DNA of 64,000 nucleotides from Verrucomicrobiia bacterium DG1235 (GTDB lineage Bacteria; Verrucomicrobiota; Verrucomicrobiia; Opitutales; Opitutaceae). The number at the start of each line of letters is the position of its first letter. Position 1 is the stretch's first letter. A program made the translations under genes and the position numbers. The notes beneath the pieces are model-generated. The model did not search any database, was not told the DNA's origin, and was given only the letters and a program-made list of their open reading frames with translations. The stretch covers positions 2,961,973 through 3,025,972 of the forward strand of contig DS990592.1 of assembly GCA_000155695.1 (NCBI GenBank). The letters are read 5' to 3'. Below, in pieces: positions 42,345 to 52,972 of this stretch.

Positions 42345-45199
42345 ATGGAAGCCATCTTCGTAATTCTCGCGTTTGGTTTTGTTCTCCTACCACTCCCGCT
42401 TTGCATCTACCTGCTCATCCAACGCAAGCAGCTTTCCGAGCGTCTCGACCACGTCGAAGAACAGCTCAAGACCAAGCGCTCAAGCCCCCAAGCCCCGAGT
42501 CCCACTCCGCAAGCCAAACCGGCTGAAGCCTCACCCGAAGCCACAAAACCGGTCGAACACCCCGTCCCGAAACCGATCCAGCCTGCAGTCACCTCCGAAC
42601 CAATACCCACCAAGAAACCCGCTCCCAAACCGCGCCCCACCCCCACGCCAACACCCCCGAAGCCCAAACCTGCCCCGCCGGCCATTCCCGCGTTTCTCCG
42701 CTCCATCGGCCTGCTCCCTCCTCTTGACATGCAACGAAACGAGGCGGGCATCATCCAGTGGTGGGCCCTACGCATTGGAGGTCTCCTAGCAGTTCTGACC
42801 GCCATCTTTTTCTCGGTCTACATTTCTAAGAACACATCTCCTCTCGTCCGCTTCATCGAATTGCTCGCTGCGGACGCGGCCGTTCTAGGTCTAGGAGCCT
42901 ACTTCTGGAAGCGACGCCAACGCTTCGCCACCATACTCGTCACCGTCGGCCTCTGCATGCTCTACGTCAGTATGGTTTCCGGATACGCCGCTTCGCCGGT
43001 TCGCGTATTCACAAATCCCATCATCGGCATATTCGCCCAGTTCGCCGTCATCGCTCTCATTTACGGAACCAGCATTCGGCTCAAAGAGCAAAGCATCGCC
43101 TTCCTCGCCACCTTGCTCGGCTTTTTCTCCTCCATCTTTTCCGCGTACGTGGGGCTAAACGAAGGAGCCCTCATCTCCGCCATCGTTCTCCAGTGCATCG
43201 GCTGCGCCTTTGGATACAGATGGAAACACGTCCCCCTCTTTACCTTGTCAATACTCGGCGTTTTCCTCCCCGTCGCCACCTTCTGCGGACTCACCATCAT
43301 CCGATCACAGAGCTTCACCCTGCCCTACGGCTCAGCGTCATAGCGTTTCTGGCAATCGCCGTATCCACTTTCCCATTTATCGCATGGCGATGGAAACTCG
43401 CCGATCTCTTCTCCCACTCAAGCTATCGAATTCTCGCCATCGCCAATACTTCCCTGTGCGGAGCTTTTGGATACGCCTTCCTCAAGCTGACTCATGGCGA
43501 CCTAACTCCATTCTACGGTATTCTCGCCCTCGTCTTCCTTACCTGGTCAGTCCTACACGCCAAAGCCGGACTCAACACCCTGCTTTTCCAGCTCTTTTTC
43601 CTTAAAGGCAGCGGCCTCGCCGCCCTCTGGCTCGTCCACTACTTTTCGGGCGAAGCGCGCTGGTTCGCCCTCGCGATCGAGTGCCTGCTGCTCGCATGGT
43701 CCACGCGAAAGTCGAAATCTCCCTGGAGCGAGACAGCAACCATCGTCCTCTGGGCAGTCGCCCTCTTCATGGCTCTCGAGGAGCTTAAACTCCCCGCCGC
43801 CATCGCGCCGTGGACCGTCCCCTTCATTCTCTACTCCCTCCTCCCTCTTCTCGGAACCGCCGCCCTTGCCTTCCAACTGCCCGCCGTCGCTCAATCAAAA
43901 GCTCGCGCAACGCTCTACGCTTTCGGCGGCCTGATCAACGGCGGCAGCATCGTCTTCATCCTCAGTTTCACCACCCTGAGCGACGCCCACTTTCCCATCT
44001 ACCTCGCCTGCCTCGCTACCTTGTTCGCTGGCCTCGCCCTTATTCCAAACTTCTCTAAAATCCCGCCCGCTACCGCCTTCACAGCCCCCATACTAGGAAG
44101 TCACATCACCTTTTGGTCTACCCCAGAGACCTCGCTCTCCTTCATCGTCGCCTTTGGCGTCTCCATCGCGTTCGCATTCGCCGCAGCCAAGAAAACCCAC
44201 AAATTCAACTCGAAACTACACAAGCTCCCGGAGCTCGTCCTTCTCGGCCTATCAGTCGTCACAGTCTATTCGTATCTCTACAGCGGATACAGCCAATCAA
44301 ACTGGTTCCCCTTCCTCGCCCCTGCATTCGCGATCGCGCTCAAGCTAATCCGCCTCCGCCCCTTTCATACGCTGGCCGACCTCTTTCTGCTGCCACTTCT
44401 CCTCGACCTCGTCTTTTTCGTCGATTCCGGGCAAGCATTCGCCACCCGCGCCATCGTCCTTGCTCTCTACGGACTCCTGCTCGCCAGCCCTATCATCTGG
44501 CCCAGAACCGAGCGAAACCTCTGCTTCCTGCACCGCTTCGGAATCGGACGCAAAACAGCCCATGTCCTCGTCGCCATCCTCGCCTTCGTCAACGCAAGCC
44601 ATATGGAAAGCTGGCTGCAGTCTCAGATCACCCTCCTCGCCGCTGCCATTTTCTTCTTCGCTATTTGGCGCTTCCACCGCCACCGAATTGCATTTATCGC
44701 TTGCATCGCTTTCACCGGAAGTCTCCTCCTCTCCCTCTTTGATCAATTCGTAAGCCACCGTTCCAATTCCCCCTGGTCCTGGCAAATCCTCCTCATCGGC
44801 CTCTCGCTTTGCCTATTCGCTCTGGTCGCTGGATCCATCGTTAAGCTTCGCCCCACGCGACGCATCGGCAGCCGAAACATCACCCTAACCGCCTACCTCG
44901 CAGCCATTGCCAGCTACCTCGCAGCCGCCTTCACATTCGCCTATCCACCGCTGTCATTGGATTCCTACTACACGCCAATCATAGCCGTCTACTGTCTCGC
45001 CCTCATCAGCTTAGGCATCGCTAAAAGAATTAAACCCTTCCGCATCGTGGCTCTCGCCGGATTCCTCCTACCGCTGGGTCGCCTCTTTTTCATCGACATT
45101 CAAGAAACCCTGCACCGCATCATCGCATTCGCCGTGCTTGCGGTGCTGTTCACCACCATCGGCTACCTCTACACCCGCTTCGCCTCTCGAATTGAATAA
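42345..45199 (+). pseudogene. DUF2339 multi-pass membrane protein, broken by a frame change
   Basis: The first frame starts at ATG 42345 with a membrane helix, a coiled segment and a long Pro/Lys-rich linker (PTPTPTPPKPKPAPPAIPAF), then about six membrane helices before ending at a TAG at 43341-43343. The second frame (open from 43193, useful from about 43315) continues the hydrophobic pattern, LRLSVIAFLAIAVSTFPFIA, through more than fifteen further helices to 45199. Together they match the length and layout of DUF2339 proteins (large inner-membrane proteins of unknown role). A one-base change near 43310-43330 would restore a single protein. It may be a true mutation, a sequence error or, less likely, programmed shifting; no classical slippery heptamer is seen. 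Confidence 0.75.
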
Positions 45200-45214
45200 G
45201 CCCACGACACTCCC

Positions 45215-47056
45215 ATGATTCGCTACGCCCCACTCCTTGTACTTCTTCTCACAAGCAGCTGCGCCCCAGTCGCCCAAAGACCTACCCCGACAGCCCTTCT
45301 CCAAAACCATACAATAACGCTATCCTTCAAGGGTCCAGCCACCTCAGAAGACGCGGAAGACAATCCCTTCACCGACACTCGCCTCCTTGTTACCTTCACC
45401 CACAAGGACTCCGGCGAAACCCACACCATCCGCGGATTCTACGCAGCCGACGGCAACGCAGCCGAAACCTCCGCCGATTCGGGCGATATCTGGCAAACCC
45501 GCTTCGCTCCTCCCAAACTCGGCGACTGGTCCTACTCCGCCACACTCCATACAGGACCACTCATTGCCATCGATGACGATCCCTCCGCCGGCGAAGCATA
45601 CCCCCTCAAAAACGCCACAAGCACCTTCACCGTCATTCCCGGACCTGCCTACGGTCCTGACTTCCGAGACTTCGGGCGACTCACAGTCGATCGCAATACC
45701 GGCTATTTCCGTTCCCAAAATTCGGATACATACTTCCTCAAAGGCGGAGCCGACAGTCCGGAGAATTTCCTTGGCTACGCCGACTTCGACGGGACCTATA
45801 AGCACAGTCTCGAATTCCGAGAAGGCGAATCCCGCCCCACCGAAGGCCTTCATACCTACGCCACTCACCTTGGCGACTGGAACGAAGGCGACCCATCTTG
45901 GCAAAACGGAAAGGGCAAGGGAATCATCGGCGCCCTCAACTACCTCGCCTCCACCGGCATGAACGCCGTCTACTTTCTCACCCTCAACATCGATGGCGAC
46001 GGCAAGGACGTCTGGCCCTACCGCGACCACCTAGACTTCACCCGCTTCGACTGTTCCAAGCTCGATCAATGGGAGATCGTCTTCTCGCACGCCCAATCCC
46101 TCGGCATCCTACTACACGTCGTCACCCAGGAAACCGAAAACGAACGCCTGCTCGACGACGGCGAAACCGAAACGTATCGAAAACTCTACTACCGAGAGCT
46201 CATCGCCCGATTCGCCCACCACCCAGCCATCGTCTGGAACCTCGGCGAAGAAAATGGCCCCGCCGACTTCTCTCCGAACGGTCAGACCTCCGCCCAGCAA
46301 CGGACTATGGCTTCCTACCTAAAAACCACAGACCCCTATAAAAACACCGTCGTCATCCATACCCACTCCGTCGATACGCAAAAGGACGAGCTCCTTCCAC
46401 CCCTTCTCAACCACACGCCCCTCGACGGCCTCTCCTTTCAAGTCAACGAACCAACCCAAGTCCATGATGAAATCAAAAAATGGATACACCTCTCGCGCGA
46501 AGCAGGACATCGTTGGCTCATCGCCATGGATGAAATCGGCCCCTGGCAAATCGGCGCCGCAGCCGACGTCGACGACCCCGACCACGACTCACTCCGCCAC
46601 CACGTCCTCTGGGGCAGCCTCATGGGCGGAGCCGCTGGCGTAGAGTGGTACTTCGGCGCCCACCAAAAAGGCAACGACCTCGATACCGAAGACTGGCGCA
46701 GCCGAGCCAATCTCTGGGCCCAAACCCGCCACGCCCTCGACTTCTTCGAAACCTACCTGCCCTACCCGCAAATGCAGCCAGCCGACGAGCTTACCCCAGC
46801 CGCCGACGACTACTGCCTCGCTCTTCCCGGCCAAATCTACGCCATCTACCTCCCCTCCAATAGCGAACCGCCCCAGCTCGATCTCGCCAAGCACTCCGGC
46901 TCCTACACCATCCATTGGTTCTCGCCCAAAAACGGAGGCACCCTTCAAACCGGAGACACCCCCACCATCAACGGTCCCGGCCTCCAGCCACTCGGCTCGC
47001 CCCCTTCCGACAAAACCTCAGACTGGACCATCCTCGTCCGAAAAACTACGCCCTGA
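45215..47056 (+). CDS. DUF5060 / apiosidase-like glycosidase lipoprotein
   Basis: 613 residues. The N-terminal LLVLLLTSSCAP gives a lipoprotein signal with a lipobox cysteine. A DUF5060 beta-sandwich follows (about 30-140, IWQTRFAPPKLGDWSYSATL). The TIM-barrel part (about 150-500) has YFLKGGADSPENFLGYADFD, HHPAIVWNLGEENGPADFS with a probable catalytic glutamate, and WLIAMDEIGPWQ. The end resembles the putative collagen-binding or closing beta domain found with such barrels (GSYTIHWFSPKNGGTL). Proteins like this act on complex polysaccharides, possibly agar- or pectin-type; the exact substrate is unknown. It is 15 bases after the DUF2339 gene. Confidence 0.85.
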   Translation: MIRYAPLLVLLLTSSCAPVAQRPTPTALLQNHTITLSFKGPATSEDAEDNPFTDTRLLVTFTHKDSGETHTIRGFYAADGNAAETSADSGDIWQTRFAPPKLGDWSYSATLHTGPLIAIDDDPSAGEAYPLKNATSTFTVIPGPAYGPDFRDFGRLTVDRNTGYFRSQNSDTYFLKGGADSPENFLGYADFDGTYKHSLEFREGESRPTEGLHTYATHLGDWNEGDPSWQNGKGKGIIGALNYLASTGMNAVYFLTLNIDGDGKDVWPYRDHLDFTRFDCSKLDQWEIVFSHAQSLGILLHVVTQETENERLLDDGETETYRKLYYRELIARFAHHPAIVWNLGEENGPADFSPNGQTSAQQRTMASYLKTTDPYKNTVVIHTHSVDTQKDELLPPLLNHTPLDGLSFQVNEPTQVHDEIKKWIHLSREAGHRWLIAMDEIGPWQIGAAADVDDPDHDSLRHHVLWGSLMGGAAGVEWYFGAHQKGNDLDTEDWRSRANLWAQTRHALDFFETYLPYPQMQPADELTPAADDYCLALPGQIYAIYLPSNSEPPQLDLAKHSGSYTIHWFSPKNGGTLQTGDTPTINGPGLQPLGSPPSDKTSDWTILVRKTTP

Positions 47057-47123
47057 GCTCCAGCTCATTAACAACACCAGCAAAGCCCTTCCAACACTCA
47101 AAATACATCCTATTCTAAAACAC

Positions 47124-47468
47124 ATGACTACCCCACACCGCCAGTTCCTCAAGGACGCAGCCCTCGCCTCCGCCGCCATCGGCCTCGCCACAAACGCCAT
47201 CGCTACTCCAAAAAACAACTCATCGTTCGACTTCGCTAGCCGCTTCGACCCCGACGCGCCACAGCTCCTCATCGGGGAAAGTATCGCCGTAGCGGATACA
47301 GCCAAAGGCCGTATCAAAGGCTTCATCATGCGTAACGGAAATCCAAATACGCCCAATCTCCCCCATTGGCCATAATGCGACTCCGTAAATGGCGCCACCA
47401 TGGTCCTCGACGAAGCCCGCCACCTACGCAACGACCCAGACCGAGAAGCCCGTAAAGCCCTCAGTTAA
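47124..47468 (+). pseudogene. Collapsed type-B carboxylesterase
   Basis: The start has a signal-like N-terminus (HRQFLKDAALASAAIGLATN) and then SIAVADTAKGRIKGF, the opening strand of a para-nitrobenzyl-esterase type carboxylesterase. Immediately after, RNGNPNTPNLPHWP, a TAA stop, and in the same frame GATMVLDEARHLRNDPDREA follow, which are the last 45 residues of such enzymes. About 1.3 kb of the middle, including the catalytic triad, is gone, and the tyrosine usually after WP is replaced by a stop. Confidence 0.75.
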
Positions 47469-47583
47469 AACCTAGCCTGCCCCGGCCCCTAGAAAAAGCC
47501 TACCCCAACCCCTACCTAGGGTAACTTTCGTTCATCCTCATTTGCCAGATGCCCAATATAGGGAATAGCTTCCCACCCAAAAT

Positions 47584-48063
47584 ATGGAGAAAAGAAAGAT
47601 ACTGTTCCTCTGCACCGGGAATTACTACCGCAGCCGCTTCGCCGAAGAGACCTTCAACCACCTCGCGAAAAAATCCGGCCTCGACTGGGAAGCGGATTCT
47701 GCCGGCCTCATGGTACCCGAGTCGAAAGAACACAATATCGGTCCTATATCGGAACACGCCATCGCAGCCCTGAAGCGCGCCAAAATTCCGCCCCTCAAGG
47801 CCACTCGCTTCCCAAGCCAAGCTACAGACGAAGACTTCGACCGCTCCGCCCTCACCATCGCCCTCTGCCAGCGTGAGCACCAGCCCATGCTCAACAACCT
47901 CTTCCCCCAACGCCTGAATGACATCGTATTCTGGCACACCGAAGACATCCCCCTCGAAATTCCCGAAAAAGCTACCCAGCAAATCCTCGACGGCATCCGC
48001 CGCCTCATCGATCGCCTCTCCAAAAACCAGGCCAAACAAAGCTCACCCCCCGCCCGCCCCTAA
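47584..48063 (+). CDS. Low-molecular-weight protein-tyrosine-phosphatase-like protein
   Basis: 159 residues. The N-terminal ILFLCTGNYYRSRFAEETF contains the CX5R phosphate-binding loop (Cys10, Arg16) of LMW phosphatases and related arsenate reductases. DSAGLMVPE and a late HTEDIPLE acidic segment (possible general acid) support the fold. It could remove phosphate from tyrosine or arginine side chains, or from another small substrate. It stands between a pseudogene and gpmI with no evident operon partner. Confidence 0.82.
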   Translation: MEKRKILFLCTGNYYRSRFAEETFNHLAKKSGLDWEADSAGLMVPESKEHNIGPISEHAIAALKRAKIPPLKATRFPSQATDEDFDRSALTIALCQREHQPMLNNLFPQRLNDIVFWHTEDIPLEIPEKATQQILDGIRRLIDRLSKNQAKQSSPPARP

Positions 48064-48235
48064 GCCCAACCCCCTCTATTTCCTCGTCTGAAAAAGAGAC
48101 TCCGCAAGGCATCTACCCCAAAATCTCGCCTACATTCCGCCGCCCTCGCCCATTTACCCGACCTAATTCCACAGTCCGCCCTTGCCCCCGTTCCGCTTCT
48201 GCCCCTAGTAGGGTGACCGAAAATTCATCACTATC

Positions 48236-49810
48236 ATGAGCGAAGCGAAAAAACCTGTACTCCTCGTCATCCGCGATGGCTGGGGCGCTAACCATCACGC
48301 CGAACAAGACGGCTACAACGCGATCAAACTCGCCAACATCCCCGTCTCCAATCGACTCTCCGCCGAGTGGCCGCGCACCGAGCTCGCCGCCTGCGGCCTC
48401 GATGTCGGCGTCCCAGAAGGTATCATGGGCAACTCCGAGGTCGGCCACCAAAACATCGGCGCCGGCCGCATCGTCGACCAGGAGATCGTGCGCATCACCA
48501 AAGCCTTCAAGGACGGAGTCGTCACCGGCAACAAAGCCCTCGAAGGCGCCTTCACCACGGCCAAGTCCGGCGGCAAGCTCCACTATATGGGCATCGCCTC
48601 CGACGCCGGAGTGCACGGCCTCCTCGAGCACCTCTACGGCCTCCTCGAAGAAGCCAAGAAAGCGGGAGTAGAAGAAGTCTACATCCACCTCTTCACCGAC
48701 GGACGCGACACCCCTCCGCACTCCGGCAAAGGCTTCGCCGAGCAGGCGGAGGCCAAATGCAAGGAGCTCGGCATCGGAAAAATCGCCTCCGTCTGCGGAC
48801 GCTTCTGGTGCATGGACCGCGACAATCGCTGGGACCGCGTCGGCAAAGCCTACAACATGCTCACCGGCAAGGAAGGCGAGAAAGCCAAGTCCGCCCCCGA
48901 AGCCATCCAAGCTTACTACGACAATCCCACTTCATCCTCCAACACAGGCGACGAATTCGTAGCCCCGACCTGGATCGTCGACGAATCCGGCAACCCCATC
49001 GCCACCATCGGAAACGGCGATGCCGTAGTTTTCTACAACTACAGAGGCGACCGCCCACGCGAGCTCGCTAGCGCCTTTATTCAAGACGACTTCGACGGAT
49101 TCGAACGCGGCGAAAAGCTCGACCTCTTCTTCGTCGCCATGACCGAATGGAAAAAGGACATGTGCGAAAACGTCGTCTTCTATAAGCCGGAAAAAATGAA
49201 GAACGTGCTCGGCTCCTACCTCGCCGACAAGGGCCTCACCCAGTTCCGCTCCGCCGAAACCGAGAAGTTCCCCCACGTCACCTTCTTCTTCAACGACTAC
49301 CGCGAAGAGCCCTTCCCAGGCGAAGATCGCGGCATGGCCAAGTCGCCAAAAGTCGCCACCTACGACCTACAGCCGGAAATGTCTGCCGACGAAGTCACAG
49401 GACTCGTCAAGGACGCCATCCTCTCCGGCAAGTACGACTTCGTCCTCGTCAACTACGCCAACCCAGACATGGTCGGCCACACCGGCAACCTCGAAGCCGT
49501 TAAGAAAGCCTGCGCCAAGGTCGACGAAGGCATCGGCATCCTCCTAGAAGCCATTGACCAGATGAACGGCTCAGCCCTCGTCACAGCCGACCACGGAAAC
49601 GCAGACCAGCTCTGGGATCCCACCGTCGACGGCCCGCACACCGCCCACACCCTCAACCCCGTCGAGATCGTCCTCTACGGAAAAGGCCTCCAAAACAAGG
49701 AGCTCGTCAACGATGGCGACCGCCGCCTCGCAGACATCGCCCCCACCATCCTCGACCTCATGGGACTCGAGAAACCGGCCGAAATGACCGGCATCAGCCT
49801 CATAAAATAG
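48236..49810 (+). CDS. gpmI: 2,3-bisphosphoglycerate-independent phosphoglycerate mutase
   Basis: 524 residues, the normal length for this glycolytic enzyme that converts 3- to 2-phosphoglycerate with two manganese ions. Near the start, [10 protein letters not shown] holds the first metal aspartate and [17 protein letters not shown] the catalytic serine. Then come [17 protein letters not shown]-type [28 protein letters not shown], and late [14 protein letters not shown] and [13 protein letters not shown] with metal ligands. A strong terminator follows. No operon partner is seen. Confidence 0.97.
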   Translation: MSEAKKPVLLVIRDGWGANHHAEQDGYNAIKLANIPVSNRLSAEWPRTELAACGLDVGVPEGIMGNSEVGHQNIGAGRIVDQEIVRITKAFKDGVVTGNKALEGAFTTAKSGGKLHYMGIASDAGVHGLLEHLYGLLEEAKKAGVEEVYIHLFTDGRDTPPHSGKGFAEQAEAKCKELGIGKIASVCGRFWCMDRDNRWDRVGKAYNMLTGKEGEKAKSAPEAIQAYYDNPTSSSNTGDEFVAPTWIVDESGNPIATIGNGDAVVFYNYRGDRPRELASAFIQDDFDGFERGEKLDLFFVAMTEWKKDMCENVVFYKPEKMKNVLGSYLADKGLTQFRSAETEKFPHVTFFFNDYREEPFPGEDRGMAKSPKVATYDLQPEMSADEVTGLVKDAILSGKYDFVLVNYANPDMVGHTGNLEAVKKACAKVDEGIGILLEAIDQMNGSALVTADHGNADQLWDPTVDGPHTAHTLNPVEIVLYGKGLQNKELVNDGDRRLADIAPTILDLMGLEKPAEMTGISLIK

Positions 49811-49855
49811 AGTTGCCGGAAAGCGACCTCGTGTCGCGATCTACTTCCAAACACC

Positions 49856-49892
49856 AAGCGGCGTCGAGTTCTCCAAACTCGCGCCGCTTTTT
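49856..49892 (+). terminator. Terminator after gpmI
   Basis: AAGCGGCG pairs with CGCCGCTT with an inner CGAGTT/AACTCG extension around a short loop, followed by TTTTT on the plus strand. As it lies between converging genes, it may act in both directions. Confidence 0.88.
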
Positions 49893-49912
49893 CGTATCTC
49901 AAAAACCAATAC

Positions 49913-50353
49913 CTACCCCTCTCGCTTACGCCACATCGTAGCGCCGTGAGCCTTAAGAAGACGCCGCACCTTGAAACGCCCAAACATCGTAGCAAAAAGC
50001 AAAGGAGCCTTTCCTCCACCATTATCGGCATTCACATCCGCCCCATGCTCGATAAGAAGTTCCACCAAATCGAGATAACCCTTGAAAGCAACTCCGCCTA
50101 GCGGCGTCTGCCCCCGATCGTTACGCTGCTCCGTATCCGCTCCGCGCTCCAGCAACATACGAGTGGTTTCTAGCTGCTCATTGTAGCTCGCGAGCATGAG
50201 TAGCGTATTGCCCTTCGCGTCACTCAGGTTGACAGGCATCCCGGCATCGAGCATCGAGGCCAGCGTATTTGCCTCGCCCATACGCGCGAAGTCCAAAGCC
50301 CGCTCTTGCAGTTCAGCATATCTATCCAACTCCTCCTGCGATATCGTATCCAT
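49913..50353 (-). CDS. Ankyrin-repeat protein paired with catalase
   Basis: 146 residues. About four ankyrin repeats are seen: SMLDAGMPVNLSDAKGNTLL, RMLLERGADTEQRNDRGQTP, ELLIEHGADVNADNGGGKAP and the capping RRLLKAHGATMW. There is no signal peptide, so it should be cytosolic. It follows catalase on the same strand. In Pseudomonas an ankyrin protein encoded beside a catalase supports catalase function, and a similar support role is plausible here. A hairpin lies between the two genes, so expression may be only partly joint. Confidence 0.88.
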   Translation of the reverse strand: MDTISQEELDRYAELQERALDFARMGEANTLASMLDAGMPVNLSDAKGNTLLMLASYNEQLETTRMLLERGADTEQRNDRGQTPLGGVAFKGYLDLVELLIEHGADVNADNGGGKAPLLFATMFGRFKVRRLLKAHGATMWRKREG

Positions 50354-50393
50354 TATTATAACACACTATAATTTAAACTCCCAACAAAGAGGA

Positions 50394-50414
50394 GGCCTTG
50401 GATAAGCCAAGGCC
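50394..50414 (-). terminator. Hairpin between catalase and ankyrin genes
   Basis: GGCCTTGG (50394-50401) pairs with CCAAGGCC (50407-50414). The minus-strand downstream bases CTCCTCTTTG contain only a weak T stretch, so it may be a leaky terminator that lowers ankyrin expression. Confidence 0.5.
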
Positions 50415-50525
50415 CCCTTGATCAGTAAAACGAAACTAGTTGATCCAACCCAATCTAGCTCCGCCCAAGACCCGAGGTCCCCCAACCAAGAAAAACCCCA
50501 GACCCGACTGAAAACCAATTCGAAC

Positions 50526-51995
50526 CTAAGCCTCGCTTGGCTTGAACTCGACTCCGAGCGCATCAGCGATCCCCTTCGCATACGCAGGATCGCACTTGTG
50601 GAAATGATTGAGCTGCTTCTCGATGATTCCAGCTGGCACGCCATCCATCGCTTCCGCGATGTTGTGATGCAAACGGTTCTTCTGCTCGTCATTAAAAATC
50701 CGATACAAATTCCCTGGCTGCGTGTAGTCATCGTTGCCTTCGCGATGGTTGTAGCGATCCGCGTCTCCAGAAATGCGCAGTGGCGGTTCCTTTACAGACG
50801 GATCCTCCTTTGCGGACCCTTCCACCGTGTTCGGTTCGTAGTACGCATCCGGATTGCCAAAATCGTTCGTGAAAAACCGCATCGCCCCATCCTTATGGTA
50901 GTGATTGAGTTCAGACTTGGGACGGTTCACCGGCAGCGCTTCGTAGTGAGTGCCGAGACGGTAGCGGTGCGCGTCCGCATAAGAGAACACCCGCGCCTGC
51001 AGCATCTTATCCGGTGAGAAACCAATCCCCGGAACGACGTTGGAAGGCGAATACGCAGCCATCTCGATATCGGTAAAGTAGTTGTCCGCGTTGCGGTTGA
51101 GCTCGAACTCGCCAACCTCGATCAACGGATACTCGCCGTGCGGCCAAACCTTGGTCAAGTCGAACGGATTGTACGAAGTCTTCTCCGCCTCGGCCTCGGG
51201 CATGACCTGCACGTACATCGTCCACTTCGGAAACTCCCCCTTCTCTATCGCGCCAAAAAGGTCTTCCTGATAAGTCTCTCGACTCTGTCCAATCACCTCC
51301 GCCGCCTCCGCATTCGTGTAATGACGGTGTCCTTGCTGAGTCTTGAAGTGGAACTTCACCCAATAGCGCTCGCCCGCCTCGTTCCAAAAACTGTAGGTGT
51401 GCGAGCCGTATCCATTCATATACATCGGCGCCGTCGGTATGCCACGGTCGCTCATCAAAATCGTCACCTGGTGCAGGCTCTCCGGAGAAAGCGACCAAAA
51501 GTCCCAAGCAGCCTTGCCGGAGCGAAGGTTCGTGCGCGGGTGACGCTTCTGCGTGTGAATGAAATCGGGAAACTTATATGGATCGCGAATGAAGAATACC
51601 GGCGTGTTGTTGCCAACCACGTCCCAATTGCCCTCGTCCGTATAGAACTTCAGCGAGAAGCCACGCACGTCGCGCTCCGCGTCAGCCGCGCCAAGCTCGC
51701 CCGCAACCGTCGAAAAACGGGATACCAACTCCGTCTTCTTGCCGATTTCAGAGAACACCTTCGCGCAGGTATACTTGGTGATGTCATGCGTCACGGTGAA
51801 AGTGCCAAACGCTCCCCAACCTTTGGCATGAACCACACGCTCGGGTATGCGCTCACGGTTCTGGTGAGCCAGCTTTTCGATCAGCTGGTAGTCTTGCATC
51901 AACAGCGGGCCACGCGCCCCGGCGCTGAGTGAGTTCTGGTTGTCGGCGATGGGATTACCAGCCGAAGTCGTTAGTCTAGGATTGTTAGAGCTCAT
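50526..51995 (-). CDS. katA: Haem catalase
   Basis: 489 residues from [20 protein letters not shown], a typical start for small-subunit monofunctional catalases; longer upstream frame is antisense to oxyR and not part of the gene. The active-site region [19 protein letters not shown] carries the distal histidine, [18 protein letters not shown] follows, and [17 protein letters not shown] contains the proximal tyrosine. It breaks hydrogen peroxide into water and oxygen in the cytosol. It diverges from oxyR, and an OxyR-type site lies between the start codons, so peroxide induction is expected. The oxidative enzymes in the cluster could be one source of peroxide (inference). Confidence 0.96.
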   Translation of the reverse strand: MSSNNPRLTTSAGNPIADNQNSLSAGARGPLLMQDYQLIEKLAHQNRERIPERVVHAKGWGAFGTFTVTHDITKYTCAKVFSEIGKKTELVSRFSTVAGELGAADAERDVRGFSLKFYTDEGNWDVVGNNTPVFFIRDPYKFPDFIHTQKRHPRTNLRSGKAAWDFWSLSPESLHQVTILMSDRGIPTAPMYMNGYGSHTYSFWNEAGERYWVKFHFKTQQGHRHYTNAEAAEVIGQSRETYQEDLFGAIEKGEFPKWTMYVQVMPEAEAEKTSYNPFDLTKVWPHGEYPLIEVGEFELNRNADNYFTDIEMAAYSPSNVVPGIGFSPDKMLQARVFSYADAHRYRLGTHYEALPVNRPKSELNHYHKDGAMRFFTNDFGNPDAYYEPNTVEGSAKEDPSVKEPPLRISGDADRYNHREGNDDYTQPGNLYRIFNDEQKNRLHHNIAEAMDGVPAGIIEKQLNHFHKCDPAYAKGIADALGVEFKPSEA

Positions 51996-52035
51996 AAGAG
52001 GGCCGCACCTTATCATAAACTTCCTGATAGACATA

Positions 52036-52072
52036 ATCGAATGAATCGATACTCTTGATAGACATATTCTAT
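52036..52072. promoter_or_regulatory. OxyR-type binding site
   Basis: Four tetranucleotides spaced by exactly seven bases: ATCG-N7-CGAT-N7-ATAG-N7-CTAT. This is the architecture of OxyR tetramer sites, with the second half matching ATAG/CTAT exactly. The last two bases enter the oxyR start codon, so binding should also repress oxyR itself, while catalase transcription to the left would be activated. Confidence 0.7.
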
Positions 52073-52964
52073 GGAGTTTAATCAATTGAAATGCTTCCTC
52101 GCCGTCGCTCGAGAACAGAGCTTCACCCGGGCCGCCAAAGCCTGCAACCTCAGCCAGCCCTCCCTCAGCTACCAAATCGCCAAACTGGAGGAAGAGCTCG
52201 GCGAATCCCTCTTCATCCGAAAGCCCAAAGGCGTCGAACTGAGCGAACCGGGCAAGCTGCTGCTCGACGGCGCCCACCGAATTCGCGAAGAACAGGAGAA
52301 GATAGTATCCACTTTCCGAACACGCGAAAAACTCATGGCAGGCGAAGTTCGCTTTGGCATCATTCCCACTATCGCCCCCTACCTGCTGCCTCCGCTCATG
52401 AAAGCCTTTCGACGCGAATACCCGCAAATACGACTCATCGTACGCGAGTCGCGTACCTCCCAGCTCGTCAAGGAAGTCGTCGACGGAGAACTGGAGTTCG
52501 CAGTGGTGAGCGACATCGCCCAACCCCTCCTCAAAAAATACTCCCTCCACCTCAACAAGCTCTTCGAAGAAGAACTTCTCCTCGCCGTACCCAACGCCCA
52601 CCCTGCCTGCGCCCTCCCGGAACTGCGCGTCCAATCCATCGACGAAAGCGAGCTCATCCTTCTCAGCGAGGGCAACTGCCTGCGAGACCAGACCATGCAA
52701 CTCTGCCAAAGAGGCGACAAGCTCAGCTCCCTCGTCTGCGAGCAACTCCCCACTCAGCTCGCCATGGTCAGCGGCGGACTGGGCGTCGCCATCGTCCCGG
52801 AAATGGCTGTCAAAAATGCCAGCAGCGCCGAGCTCACCTTCCTCCACTTCAAGTCCCCCGGCACCAAGCGCCTGATCGGACTCCTCAAGAAACGCGGAGG
52901 AAAACTCAGCCTCGCCGCCAACGAATTCCTCAAGCGCATCAAAGGAGGATCAGAGGTCAGCTAA
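52071..52964 (+). CDS. oxyR: OxyR, LysR-family peroxide sensor
   Basis: 297 residues. The N-terminal winged helix ([38 protein letters not shown]) is typical of LysR regulators. The sensor cysteine lies in [13 protein letters not shown]: Cys203 and Cys212 are nine residues apart, as Cys199 and Cys208 in Escherichia coli OxyR, so it should form the activating disulfide with peroxide. It diverges from catalase with a 75-base gap containing the binding site. Confidence 0.95.
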   Translation: MEFNQLKCFLAVAREQSFTRAAKACNLSQPSLSYQIAKLEEELGESLFIRKPKGVELSEPGKLLLDGAHRIREEQEKIVSTFRTREKLMAGEVRFGIIPTIAPYLLPPLMKAFRREYPQIRLIVRESRTSQLVKEVVDGELEFAVVSDIAQPLLKKYSLHLNKLFEEELLLAVPNAHPACALPELRVQSIDESELILLSEGNCLRDQTMQLCQRGDKLSSLVCEQLPTQLAMVSGGLGVAIVPEMAVKNASSAELTFLHFKSPGTKRLIGLLKKRGGKLSLAANEFLKRIKGGSEVS

Positions 52965-52972
52965 GAGACTGG

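Noticed and set aside
51996-52847. An upstream extension of the catalase frame of about 284 codons
   Set aside because: It is antisense to oxyR, and the catalase start MSSNNPRL at 51995 fits the family length.
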